Of a DNA stretch of 64,000 nt, positions 47,385-58,257 are shown piece after piece (the first letter of the stretch is position 1; every line of letters begins with the position of its first letter). The notes below the pieces were generated by a model. The model did not search any database. It saw nothing but the letters and a program-made list of their open reading frames with translations, and was not told where the DNA came from. The translations under genes were made by a program, and so were the position numbers. This DNA comes from Corylus avellana (lineage: Eukaryota; Streptophyta; Magnoliopsida; Fagales; Betulaceae), in assembly GCF_901000735.1 (NCBI RefSeq), contig NC_081544.1, positions 18,615,358-18,679,357 on the forward strand, given 5' to 3'.

Positions 47385-48814
47385 ATTAATAATCTTTATG
47401 CCTCTTAAAAAACCAGTTTTTTATTATTTTTTATTAAACGACTAAACCCATGCAACTTAAGTTTTTTTTTTGAACTAGTTTTTTTTATTATTTTTGATTA
47501 ATAATGCAATGAAATTTTATTCTATTTTGTTTCTAGCTACCAACATCCTATCATTTAGTTCATCTAATTCAACTATAACATATAATATTATGTTATATAC
47601 ATATTAAAGTGATTAAACATAATAATACATAATAATTTGATTTGTATTATTTGTTTCTTTATTTGATTTTGACATCAATAATATTTAATTTATTTACTAA
47701 TTTATATATGGAAAACTCTTCAAATATAATGACCGGTTTTTTAAGTAAAAACCAATTCACCCTTAAAAAACCCGTTAAAAAATTATGTTTTCAAAAACCG
47801 GTTTAGCCTTTATAATTAAAATGCATTTAATTAATTGCCTATAGTAACGTAACAATGCCACTGTCACGTCACTATAAGGGGTGACATGTCATAGTGACAC
47901 GTCACCACTATGACACGTCACCTTATTGGTGACCTGCCAAACTAGCACGTCACCCCTATAGTGACATGCCACAATGGCACATCACCAATAGGGTGACATT
48001 TAAAAAATAACACGTCACAAATAATTCTTATTTCAATTTTTTTGTTTATTTTTCCCTTTTTTGAAGTATTTTTTAATGGTTATTTAAATTGGTGACGTGT
48101 TAATATGTAACACGTCACTAAAACAATTAGTGATGTGTTAGGAATGAACACATCACCAATTGGTGACGTTTGAAAAAACCTTTCACTGTAGACACGTCAC
48201 TAAATTGCTAGTTTTTTGTAGTGTCAGAGAGACACAGAGAGAGAGAGTGAACGACCCGCTCCAAAAAGCAATAAAATCTGAGAGAGTGAGAGAGAGAGAA
48301 AGAGGGAGTGAGAGAAAATTTTTTTACCTAGTTGAGCAAGAGGTGCGTCTACGGGAGGGAGACAGAATTGAGTGACTAATTAAGCCAAAAAAATTTGGTG
48401 CGAAAGTTTGTAAGGAAGCGCCAAAATTATTAGTTTTTTTTTTTAAAAAAAAAATATCATATGTAGGGCCATTAGTGGCGACATTACACTATTGCCACTA
48501 TTAACCATCATTAGCGGCAACATGTAGCATCGCCACTAATAGTTTCTAGTTTTTGACCACTGTCTGCCAAAAAGAAAAATTCCCCGAAAAGTTATTAGCA
48601 GCAACTTCTTAGCGTCACCTCAAAAAGCGACGCTAATGTTAATTTTTTACTTTTTAGCGTCTAATATTAGCGGCGACATGAAAGTTTCCATTAATAATCT
48701 GGCTGCTAATGAGCCAAATGCTTGTAGTGTCAATAAGAGCAAATCCTCATTACATTAAGATTTCAACAAGAATAAAATATCCAAAACACATATATATGAT
48801 GCACCAACTATATG

Positions 48815-49026
48815 TTTTTTTTTTCAAATTTTTTTAATGTTTTTAATAATTTTTAATTTTCAAGTACACATGTCCATTTTTTTAGTGTCAATTTATGGAT
48901 GTAAGTTCGACGGAGGTATCATCTCTGTTTTTAGCCATAAGCGATGTACCATATGCGATACAAAATGAAACCTATGTAATTAAAAATAGAGTACTTAAAC
49001 CTCATGGAACAAAGCGTGTTTAACCC
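48815..49026. mobile_element. Half of a family II MULE foldback element
   Basis: Matches the right arm of the element at 30520-31613 (ACATGTCCATTTTTTTA, then CGACGGAGGTATCAT, GATACAAAATGAAACC and an end at GTTTAACCC). The left arm and minisatellite core are absent. Confidence 0.7.
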
Positions 49027-50076
49027 TAGAAAAAAATATCACTTCTTATCTTTTGTCTCTTTCCTTTCATTTCCATGAGACTGCAATGTAGGAGAAAGAT
49101 AAAGAGGCAAGAAGAATACTTGGCAGATAAGAACATGTATTAGTGGGACTACTTTTAACGGTCAAATATTTTCTGTTTTTAGAGGGGCGTAGGAAGGTTC
49201 AACAGTAATTTGATTTCAATTCACTAGATCTTCAAAGGGATGCCAGATGTAGGAAGCTTCAACAGTAATTTTCTATTATTATAGATCAAACAAAGAATTT
49301 CTTAATTTTCACGTGAATATTTGGGATGCCATGTAATAGGCTAGGCCTTTAATTATTTCTACGAAATAATCATGGTTTGATTATCTTAATTTGCCATGGC
49401 CAAGGATACTACATAATTGTTAAGGTATTTACTGCAATGTCATCCTTATCTCATCTTCGCATTTCAAATATTGATGTACAACAAGATAAGGACAACACAC
49501 ATACAATATAACCTAACCTCATCTCTACTTCCTCACAGAACTTGAGATATATATCAAGGCCAATCCAGCAGATAATACCCAAAGGATAACCCATGGAAGC
49601 ATATTTATCAAGTGTACCAAGTTTACTTGAAGTCTAATTGTTTATTATTTATCTCTCTTTTCCCAAAATTAAATAAATATTATGTCAATTCCCCCGTAGT
49701 GTAAAGAATCCATCCAATTTCTACTAATTTGCCACTCATCTTATGACTACAATTTTTGTTACAATTCACCAATTTGAGTCAAAGGGTCTGACTCATTTAA
49801 TTAAATAGGCTGAGTTTGTTTTGACCTATATAATCTTATACACATGTCTCGACACAACACGAACAAGACACCTGACATTTCGAATTGACAATTTTTGACA
49901 CGACCTTTAAACCCAACACAAATCTAATACAAAATTAATGAGTTATAATTTAAAGACATGACTCGTTTAATTACAACAAGTGTCACAATCGTTAGTTCAT
50001 GGGGTTAAATTAAAAATGATTGTCAATTGAGGAGGCCAACGTATATTTAACCATCCCTATTTATTTTTATGTTTTA
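49027..50076. other. No gene seen
   Basis: AT-rich sequence. About 49780-49970 contains repeated GACACGACC/AACACGAAC-like phrases, a motif often seen in plant repeats. A short duplicated phrase GTAGGAAG-TTCAACAGTAATTT occurs at about 49189-49215 and 49248-49273. No coding sequence recognised. Confidence 0.45.
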
Positions 50077-50581
50077 TTTTCTCTTTCTTCAAAAACTTTT
50101 ATAGCTCGTTTGAGTTTACGATTTTTTTCTATTCTACTGAACTGAATTCAAAATTGTGAATATCAAGGAGAAAAAAGACTTGAGATTATGTTTGTGTTGT
50201 TTGAAAAATATAAAATTTTGAATAAAGTTCAAAAATTTTTAGTTGAGTTGAGTGTTAGAGCATTTCCAATGGAAGAAGCCAACAATTTGTTTAGCACAAT
50301 AATTTTTCAACGATTATTATTTCTCAAATAATCATTTTTGTAACTATAATATTTTTGAAATGGTTGTATCTTATAATAATTATATTTTCCAACAGTTATA
50401 TTTTACAAATGTCGTATTTGCCAACATTAAGTATAAAAACCATATTCTCATAGTAATATCAATCATATTTATCAAATATCTTTTTATTAAAAATTGTGAA
50501 AGAATATTCTTATACTGATCTCTTGAAAATTGTGAAAATTTTTGGGGAGAAGAGAAAACAGGTGAGAGAAAGAATAAAAAA
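50077..50581. repeat. 505 bp duplication, copy 1
   Basis: Repeats at 54039-54543 with three substitutions that I can see (about 99.4% identical). The block includes the left 324 bp of the Harbinger-type MITE. Confidence 0.92.
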
Positions 50582-50755
50582 TAAAATAGCTCTCTTAAAA
50601 AGTGCTGCTATATATAGCTTTTTTTTTTTGGCTAATCCAATCAAATATTCATTTTGCATTTTTTTTTTTACTAATCCAATGTAGGGGGTTTTTTTACAAA
50701 TTTGATTAGCCATTTTAGATAAAAGTATCATTTGGCTCCTCCATTGGAAATACTC
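50258..50755. mobile_element. Harbinger-type MITE, 498 bp
   Basis: Ends GAGCATTTCCAATGGAAGAA and, inverted, GAGTATTTCCAATGGAGGAG. The 3 bp TTA is duplicated at 50255-50257 and 50756-50758, the target preference of PIF/Harbinger elements. No transposase. Its left part recurs in the second copy at 54220-54543. Confidence 0.88.
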
Positions 50756-50879
50756 TTAATAGTGTCAAATTAGCTAAAAAAGATAAAAACAATTAAAAAT
50801 TAAAAAAATTAAAAATTAAAAGAATTTGGAAGAATTGTCTTCCCAAACAAGTATGATGCTGCGGTTCATGTGTATCTGA

Positions 50880-51105
50880 ATTAGAGCAATATTTCAAGGA
50901 ATATCTGATCCGAAAGTCTGATAGCTTAATCCTTAATTACGAAGGTGGATCTTATGAACCTTTGAAGCCACTTTACAAACTGCTTTACAAATTCACACAT
51001 ATTCAATTGAGAAATTTCAGATATTAATTAATTTGCTGTCTCATTCCTCTGACTTATTTTTTGATTTGTGTCTCCCTTTTGTGTCTAGAATTTGTCTCTA
51101 ATGTT
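50880..51105. repeat. Dispersed repeat D, copy 2
   Basis: Counterpart of 30285-30505. It too is followed within ~30 bp by a foldback element, but of a different family. Confidence 0.6.
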
Positions 51106-51131
51106 AATTTTTTTTTTTTTTTTTTTTTTAT

Positions 51132-51651
51132 GGGGAAAATACACTTTACTCCCAAAGTATCTACGCATTTGCGTTTTGACGCCCAATGTTTAAAAATCGA
51201 CAAAAAGACTCCACAATGTATCTGACGTTGGCAAAAAATACCATTCATCTATCAAATCCATCTATTTTGACGAAAACCAAGTTATGTGCATGACACAACA
51301 TTTTTTAATTAAAACTTTTGAAAATGCCCTCGGGGTAAAGTGTAAACATAAATGACTTCAGGGGTAAAGTGTAAACAAAATAAAATTAAAAATAAAAAAA
51401 AATAAAAATAAAAAGCGTATGTAAAAACTAAGAAAAGAAATTAAACAAAAACCAAAAACTAAAACTAAACTTCAAAAAAACTTAAAACAAAAGGTTTATA
51501 TACAAAATAAAAAAGGAAATTCAAAGAAAAAAAAAACTAAAAAAAAAAAAAATGAGGAAACACTAAATTAACTAAACTAAGCCCAAAACTTAAAACAAAA
51601 ATTTTATATACAAAAAAATAATAATAATAATAATAAATAAAAAATAAAAAA
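51132..51651. mobile_element. Left arm of an interrupted family III foldback element
   Basis: Begins GGGGAAAATACACTTTAC and follows the left arm of the 29128 element (GCGTTTTGACGCCCAATGTT, GGTAAAGTGTAAACA). It runs into a 20-N gap. The matching right arm is at 55020-55275. Confidence 0.8.
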
Positions 51652-51671
51652 NNNNNNNNNNNNNNNNNNNN
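51652..51671. other. Assembly gap (20 N)
   Basis: Twenty N inside an A-rich low-complexity run of the foldback element. Confidence 1.
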
Positions 51672-51874
51672 TTAACTCTGTTTTGAAGCCTTGTCCCTCC
51701 ATCCCACTTGATCAGATTCCCCTTGATTTCCTTGGTGAACCTGTAATCCATACTTCTTGTGTTTTTGGGGAATCCCCACTTATTGTCCAGTCAGATTCTT
51801 CTGCCTTTCATGGTTATATTCCTCTTGCTTCAGATTCCCATACGGGATCCAGCTCCAAATCCGGTTCTCAGACG
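51672..51874. other. Unassigned 203 bp island between two gaps
   Basis: An open frame on the plus strand spans the island (segments SIPLDQIPLDFLGEPV and FHGYIPLASDSHTGSSSKSG). I do not recognise it. Composition is less AT-rich than the neighbours, so it could be a misplaced gene or transposon exon. Confidence 0.4.
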
Positions 51875-51894
51875 NNNNNNNNNNNNNNNNNNNN
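51875..51894. other. Assembly gap (20 N)
   Basis: Second 20-N gap, at the left edge of the CACTA fragment. Confidence 1.
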
Positions 51895-52206
51895 TTTCAA
51901 AATATATTTTCTTCTTTCTTCTTTCTTTCTCTCCCCCGCGTCTTCTTGCTACAGACCCATATTTTCAAAACCCATTTTCAAAATATATTTTCTTCTTTCT
52001 TTCTCTGCAACATTTCTCTCGGTGATCACCCGCGTCCTCTCTCTCAGCCAGGTCTTTTCACGTTGTCTCTCTCTCGGTGGTGTTCTCTCTCTCTCTCCCT
52101 CGGTGGTTCTCTCTCTCACTGGCGCCCATCACCAGCGCTGCTCCTTCCGGCAACCAAGCCTTCTTCGACGCAGTCTCAAAAATCTGGTATATATATATAG
52201 TTATTG

Positions 52207-52209
<3 letters not shown>

Positions 52210-52241
<32 letters not shown>
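52210..52241. repeat. (TA)n microsatellite
   Basis: About 15 TA units in the CACTA fragment. Confidence 0.95.
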
Positions 52242-52244
<3 letters not shown>

Positions 52245-53071
52245 ATTTACAGTGTATTACTTGTTAGGTAATTAATTATTGCAATTATATATTATTGTTG
52301 TATTATATTAGCAAATTCTTTTTACATGTTAGCTAATTAATTAATTAATTTCAAGCAAGTATACTTGTTTTACATATATGTTTTGTTTATGGTGAAAATA
52401 TTGTTTAATGTATTTACGTGCATGCATGCAAAATTACGTATCCTCATAGCTTGAAATAATTTTTTTGAACATTAATTTGCATTTATATTTAGACCCATAT
52501 TTTGTGTAGGTTATGCTTTTGCACATTATCGTGACAAATAAGAAATGCATATCTATTTTGGTCGTTAATTAATGGTTAGATTTTGTAAATTTAGAATACA
52601 TTCGTAAATGCTAAGATATATATAAAAAGAAAGTAAGGAACAACTAAATTTTGTAATAAACGGAAGAAAGAAAACCAACATTTAACCTAGCTAGCTACCT
52701 ATAACTAATTTATTTAGGGTCCCCATATATAAAAAAATTAATTTAGGTCTTACAACTTTAGATTATGTAAATGTCATAAAAAATGAGAACAAAAAAATAG
52801 ATAGTGCATAAGATAGCCACATATATTTTATCTACGGTCCCCATGTGGCATGTCAAATGTTTTTTAATTGTGGACCTTAATTTTGTTTAGGTTTTGTAAT
52901 TTTAGATTATGTAGATGTTATAATTAATACTCAATGTATGTGCTTCTTTGTTAAAAATAAACAAAAATTTGAAACGATGTACTTAAAGAAAAACACAAAA
53001 AAAAAGATAATAACATCTAACTAATTAACTTAAATTTATTTTATTCACTTACAGTTCCAATAACAAAAGCT

Positions 53072-53263
53072 ATGGACAAGAGTTGGATGACAAAGTTTAG
53101 GGGTACAAGGGAATACAGAGACGGGTGTAGATCATTCGTGGACTTTGCAGTTAGGAACTGTAGAATCCCTAATGGAAAAATTCACTGCCCCTGTAAGGTG
53201 TGTCGTAATAACCAGCGCCAACCTCCGGGTTTTGTATTTGACCACTCGATAGGGGGTAAGGGA
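53072..53263 (+). pseudogene. CACTA transposase-associated domain, truncated
   Basis: Starts ATG in MDKSWMTKFRGTREYRDGCR and continues SFVDFAVRNCRIPNGKIHCP, CKVCRNNQRQPPGF and GGKG. This matches the Transpos_assoc domain at the N terminus of plant CACTA/En-Spm transposases, including the CPCKVC cysteines. About 64 residues in, the sequence changes to a GGATTATT-type low-complexity repeat, so the rest of the transposase is lost. An acceptor-like TTACAG lies 18 bp upstream of the ATG. Confidence 0.85.
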
Positions 53264-53560
53264 ATAATGGATTGGATTATTGGATTATGTGGATTATTAA
53301 TTAGATTATGTATTAGATATTTGATTATGTATTAGATATTTGATATTGTATTGGGTTTTGGATTATGTATCGAAATATGTGGATTAATGGATTGGATTAT
53401 GTATGTGGATTGAATTATTGGATTATGTATATGGATTATTGATTGGAATATTAGAATATTGGATATTAGAAATATTGGAATATTGGAATATTGGAATTGG
53501 ATTTATTGTATTGGAATATTGTAATTAGGAAATATTGTAATCAGGAATTATTTCAATATT
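53264..53560. repeat. Degenerate GGATTATG / GGAATATT repeat
   Basis: Low-complexity AT-rich array with many ATTGGATTAT and ATTGGAATATT units that begins where the transposase frame breaks. Probably expanded by slippage. Confidence 0.8.
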
Positions 53561-53572
53561 TCAATATATAAA

Positions 53573-53603
<31 letters not shown>

Positions 53604-53607
<4 letters not shown>

Positions 53608-53990
53608 AGTTTTTGACGTGTCAGTTTTGACACGTCAAAAACTTTTTGACGTGGCAAAATTGACACATCAAAAAGTTTTTGACGTGCCAGTTTTGGCACG
53701 TCAAAACTTTTTTGACGTGGCAAGACTGCCACGTCAAAAACGTTTTGACGTGTCAGTTTTGCCACGTCAAAAAGTTTTTCACGTGTCAAAACTGACACGT
53801 CAAAAAAGTTTTTGACGTGGCAAAACTGACACGTCAAAAACTTTTGACTTTTCAGTTTTAGCACGTCAAAAATTATCTTTTTGACGTGTCTGTGTTTAAA
53901 CGTCAAAAACTTTTGACGTGCCACTGTAGACACGTCAAAAATATGAGATTTTTGACACCCACCCTTTTAACCGTTAATAAACGTTGGAAA
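53604..53990. repeat. Subterminal array of TGACGTG / CACGTCA motifs
   Basis: Nearly twenty GACGTG or CACGTC hexamers in about 390 bp, arranged as alternating inverted units such as TTTTTGACGTGTCAGTTTTG and its complement. This is the subterminal repeat region of the CACTA element, where transposase is expected to bind. The ACGT core also resembles plant bZIP (G-box/TGACG) sites. Confidence 0.85.
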
Positions 53991-54038
53991 GCACACGTCA
54001 AAAACCCCTGGTCAAAAATTGTCACAATTTTTGTAGTG

Positions 54039-54543
54039 TTTTCTCTTTCTTCAAAAACTTTTATAGCTCGTTTGAGTTTACGATTTTTTTCTATTCTACT
54101 GAACTGAATTCAAAATTGTGAATATCAAGGAGAAAAAAGACTTGAGATTATGTTTGTGTTGTTTGAAAAATATAAAATTTTGAATAAAGTTGAAAAATTT
54201 TTAGTTGAGTTGAGTGTTAGAGCATTTCCAATGGAAGAAGCCAACAATTTGTTTAGCACAATAATTTTTCAACAATTATTATTTCTCAAATAATCATTTT
54301 TGTAACTATAATATTTTTGAAATGGTTGTATCTTATAATAATTATATTTTTCAACAGTTATATTTTACAAATGTCGTATTTGCCAACATTAAGTATAAAA
54401 ACCATATTCTCATAGTAATATCAATCATATTTATCAAATATCTTTTTATTAAAAATTGTGAAAGAATATTCTTATACTGATCTCTTGAAAATTGTGAAAA
54501 TTTTTGGGGAGAAGAGAAAACAGGTGAGAGAAAGAATAAAAAA
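54039..54543. repeat. 505 bp duplication, copy 2
   Basis: Copy of 50077-50581. Its left edge coincides with the CACTA terminus at 54038. Its right edge lies in a poly(A) run inside the Harbinger MITE, after which family III foldback sequence follows. Confidence 0.92.
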
Positions 54544-55275
54544 AAAAAAAAAAAAGAAGTGGGGAATGGCTCGGCCATCCCCTTTGGCCAAATTACCCCC
54601 AAACCGACCGAATGAGGGTGGCTCAGCCATCTCCAAACCCATTTGTGATGGTTTCATATGAGGTAGTTGTACCACTCCCATGGGACACATGGGTGGTTCG
54701 GTACCCCATACCGGCCGAATGGGGGCATTCAAGCCACCTCCTTGGCCAAATCGAGGGGGCCGAGCCACCCCAAAATGGCTCGGCCACTCCCCACATTTAT
54801 TTATTTATTTATTTGTGTAAGTTTGGGGTTTAGTTTTTTTTTTTTTAATTTATTTTTTATTTTGTATATAAACTTTTTGTTTTAAGTTTAAGTTTAGTTT
54901 TTTTTTAGTTTAAGTTCAGTTTTTGATTTTTTCTGTTATTATTATTATTATTATTTTTTTGGATATAAAATTTTTGTTTTAAGTTGTAAGTTTAGATTTT
55001 TTATTTTTTATATTTATGTTTATGTTTACACTTTACCCCCACCGAAGTCATTTATGTTTACACTTTACCCCCGATGGCATTTTCGAAAGTTTTGGTTGAA
55101 AAATGTCACGTGCCACGCACGTGACTTGGTTTCCGTCCAAATAGACCGATTTGATGGACAAATGGTGTTTTTTTGCCAACGTCAGATACATTGTGGGTCT
55201 TTCATCGATTTTTAAATATTGGGTGCCAAAACGCAAATCCGAGGATACTTCAAGGGGACAAAATGTATTTTCCCC
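54544..55275. mobile_element. Core and right arm of the family III foldback element
   Basis: Minisatellite core of GGCTCGGCCA/GGTGGC units (54557-54795), T-rich sequence, then the right arm (GTTTACACTTTACCCC, GGTTTCCGTCCAAATAGACC, TCGATTTTTAAATATTGGG) ending TGTATTTTCCCC. With 51132-51651 it would form one element split by about 2.9 kb. Confidence 0.8.
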
Positions 55276-55317
55276 TTTAATAAAATCCTTCAACTTCACA
55301 ATTCACATACATAAGAC

Positions 55318-56132
55318 TAGGGGTGGGTATCGGTTATAATGATACCAATAACCTTATTTTCGATAATTAACCAAAATTATTGGTTAATTCAATTAATTAA
55401 CCGATAACATTTTGATAATAAATTATTCCAAAAATTTCGGTTAAAACGGTAATCGGTTAATAACGGTTCGGATAATCGGTTATCGTTAGACCACCACCGT
55501 CAAATCAGCACTGTTAGATCAGCACCGTGCAGCCCACATGGCTCCGACGTTGCAACACCACGCAACCCACGACCACGAGGCTTGGATGTTGCACCACCGA
55601 CAACTGGAGTCAAACCACGCCGTCACAAACTCACGACAGAAGAGAAACACGATGACGACAGAGCCAAAGAGAGACGGTCGGGAGCTACGAGTGACGAGAG
55701 GGACATCCTGCGAGAGAGCTGAGAGTGAGACTGAGCGGGGCGTGCGAGAGCTAGAAAGTGAGACTGAGAGCACTTTGAGAGGAGAGAGAGCGGAGGGAGG
55801 CATCAAAAGATTTAATTTAGGGTTAGGGAAAAGAAAGAAAAAGATGTATATATAGCATCCCAAAACTATGTAGTTTTGATTTCAATAAATTGTATATTAG
55901 GAAAAATTAAAAACGGAACGACGTCGTTTTATACCCCCACTATCAATTCCTTATGAGATCAGTTCGAAAACCGATAAGAAAAATGTTTTAACGATTACCG
56001 AACCGAACCAAGAATCGATATGAAAATCTTAACCGATTACCGACTGACTTCTGTCAATTGATGGTTAATGTCATTTCAGTCGCAGTCGGTAGACGATCGG
56101 TAATCAGTAATCGATTAATCTGCACACCCCTA
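55318..56132. mobile_element. hAT-type non-autonomous element, 815 bp
   Basis: Ends TAGGGGTGGGTATCGG and, inverted, TAGGGGTGTGCAG. The 8 bp flanks cataagac (55310-55317) and tataagac (56133-56140) differ at one base, fitting the 8 bp duplication of hAT elements. Subterminal AATCGGTTA/TAACCGATT motifs repeat on both sides. The purine-rich, GC-richer centre (55500-55810) has an open frame of about 105 codons that I do not recognise. Confidence 0.82.
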
Positions 56133-56155
56133 TATAAGACACATACCATGAACAA

Positions 56156-56516
56156 GCTCTATTTGTTTCAACAAAAAATATTTTCAAAGAAAGTATTTTT
56201 TAGAAAAAAATGATTTCCCAGAAAATATTTTTCGGCGTATGGCTTGTACGGAAAATGAGTGACAGTGGAAAACAATTGGCAACTTCTGACAACCTCCGAC
56301 GAAGGTTCGGTGAACTCTAGCGATGGTTTGGCGGTTTGAGAAGGAGAAATTCAAACTCAAAAAATTGTTTATAAAATTTAAAAGTGAAAACAATTTTCCC
56401 AAACTAAAAGAGTTTTTTTTTGTCAAACCGAAATTATTTTCGGTTTGACTATAATTTTCAGTTGCATAAAAGACCAAAAAATACAAAAAATATTTTACTC
56501 TGAAACAAACGTAGCC
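56156..56516. mobile_element. Probable MITE, 361 bp
   Basis: Ends GCTCTATTTGTTTCA and, inverted, GGCTACGTTTGTTTCA, followed on both sides by AAAATATTTT-like sequence. Target duplication not clear. Confidence 0.6.
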
Positions 56517-56579
56517 TTAGCGACTAGCGAGTGACTCAACCCATTAGGTACAAATGGGAATTGAATCAATTTAAACATG

Positions 56580-57092
56580 ATTAAATTTTGTTGATAGGTA
56601 GGTTTTTTGAAGAAGAGGCACCAACATTAAAACCCAACCCACACTTGTCACCAAAACGTTTATGAGAATTCAATAAATAAGCATGTTTGTCACTATAAAC
56701 TTTTTGCAATTGAATTGTAGAATTTTCAAGTTCATTTTCTAGAGACTTCACTTTTTCAACAAGCACAGAATTCTCAAATTTTAAGGAATCAATCAATCTT
56801 GTAAATGAGACATTTTACCAATCAAAGATTCCTTGGCATGCTCAACTTCGTTCAACTTTGTAAGTGTAATTTTATTCAACTATTTCATTTTAGCACATTA
56901 CTTGAAAAATTGATTTTAAGCAACTTGGAGATCAAACTGCTCATCAGTGTCATTTTGAGACTCTTCATCACGTCTCAACAACAACAAGAACATGAGGTCA
57001 TTGGGCTAGTTTGGCAACCCCTCTTCTCCTCCCCTTATTTTCACTTTTCTCAAAAAAAAAAAAATCTTTTCAAAACTACACCTCTTTTCTTT

Positions 57093-57125
<33 letters not shown>

Positions 57126-58257
57126 CTCTCACAAAGTCAATATCTTATTTCACCTTTATATCCCATCAATCCCACATCTTCTTGCACTTCTTACTCAAAA
57201 AAAAAAAAAAAAAAAATCACAACAAAAAATTTATCAAACACGCCCATTCACTAGAACCATCGGCACTCTTCACAGAAGCAGTGAAAGCGATGAAGTTCAT
57301 TGTTTTGCCCTTGGATTTCTTGTAATTAGAACATTCACAACCTATACATGGTTGTATCCACTACATTCATGACATTGAATGTCCTTATCTTTTTCTTTCT
57401 TTCCTTGGAAGGCTCCACTGGATCCCCCTTTAGAGATATTCAAGGCAAGGTTCTTGTTGTTCCTATTTCTAATCCTTTTTTGCTAACAAAGCCAAATCCT
57501 CAAAATCAGTTGAGTCTTCATCAGAGTAGACATGAACTTTCTTCTTTAGATGTCTTTAATGCCAAATTTTTATTCTTTGGCCTCATCCAAGAACAATTTA
57601 TAAGTTTAAAGAGACCTAAGAAGCTCTTCATCTTTTATGTAGTCCAAATCCTTGCTCCACTCAATAGCCGTCACTCTAGGTCCAAACCTCTCAGGTAAAA
57701 ACCTCAATATTTTCTTGACAATCCTATTATTGTCGAAAATCTTCTCCCTAATATTAAAACTTGAATTGACAATGTCATTCAACTTAGCATAGAACTCATC
57801 GAATGTCTCGCCGTACTTCATTCTAATTTCTTCAAAGTTAGATGTCAACATATGAAGTTGGGAATTCGTTACGGTCTTGGTATCTTCATGGGTAACCTCT
57901 AGGATTTCCCTTACTTCCTTAACAATCTCACACAATGAAATTTGCTTGAATTCCTCGAAAAATGCAGCCATGAAAATAACAGTCAGACCTTTATTATTCC
58001 AGTCACACTCGTTTAACTCATCTTTGGACCATGCATCCACAGGAGTGTGGCCGTTTCAAGCCCTTCTCAATGGAAGTCCAGACACGTTCATCCAAAGATT
58101 TTAGGAAGGCCCTTACGCAAATCTTCCAATAGACATAATTGTTTTCATCAAAACAAAAAGGCACATTCATCTAGGAAGGCTCTTATGCGAATCTTCCAAT
58201 AGACATAATTGTTTTCATCAAAATAAAAAGGTCCCAACAAGGACTGTGAATGAGCCA
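56580..58257 (-). pseudogene. Copia SIRE/Maximus-type gag remnant
   Basis: Minus strand from an ATG at 58257. Start MAHSQSLLGPFYFDENNYVY, then a tandemly duplicated stretch (58104-58232) that breaks the frame, then FLKSLDERVWTSIEKGL, and after another frame change the UBN2-type gag core at 58040-57606: EILEVTHEDTKTV, LTSNFEEIRMKYGETFDEFY, KLNDIVNSSF, ILRFLPERFGPRVTAIEWSK. A C-terminal piece at 56796-56581 has a coiled-coil-like VEKVKSLENELENS and CGLGFN. Poly(T) and poly(A) runs (57096-57120, 57197-57216) interrupt the middle. No pol follows on the left; other elements take over. Confidence 0.85.
58104..58232. repeat. ~65 bp tandem duplication in the gag start
   Basis: Two copies of the segment with CCAATAGACATAATTGTTTT (about 58104-58172 and 58173-58232). 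It duplicates roughly 20 codons of gag and disrupts the frame. Confidence 0.85.

Larger units (their letters stand above)
44676..48223. mobile_element. Inner CACTA element
   Basis: Ends CACTACAAAAATTCAAGAG (44676) and, inverted, CACTACAAAAAACTAGCAAT (to 48223). Flanking triplets are tct and tca, so the target duplication is imperfect. Subterminal regions carry many GGTGACGTG/CACGTCACC motifs (44696-44935 and 47855-48200). A 33 bp sequence ending AAAGCAATAAAATCT occurs both just outside the left end (44643-44675) and 24 bp outside the right end (48247-48279). It holds two LINE-type retroposons and no transposase. Confidence 0.85.
42995..48729. mobile_element. Outer non-autonomous CACTA element hosting nested insertions
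   Basis: Ends are CACTCCAAGCATTTGGCTCA (42995) and, inverted, CACTACAAGCATTTGGCTCA (to 48729). A 3 bp target duplication, tca, flanks both sides (42992-42994 and 48730-48732), as expected for CACTA transposons. Subterminal sequence has repeated TTAGCG/CGCTAA motifs. No transposase is visible. After removing the inner elements its own sequence would be only about 1.3 kb. Confidence 0.88.
51895..54038 (+). mobile_element. CACTA (En/Spm-like) fragment with right terminus
   Basis: The right end, read inverted, is CACTACAAAAATTGTGACAA (to 54038), a CACTA terminus. Inside are a pyrimidine-rich TCTCTCTC leader (51960-52130), an AT-rich stretch with a TA microsatellite (52210-52241), a transposase-associated domain exon (53072-53263), a GGATTATG-type degenerate repeat and an array of ACGT motifs. 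The left terminus is missing, probably in or beyond the 20-N gap. Confidence 0.75.

Noticed and set aside
52209..54038. Gene with an intron ending at the transposase-associated exon
   Set aside because: The exon stops after the first domain in a low-complexity repeat, so only a CACTA fragment is supported.
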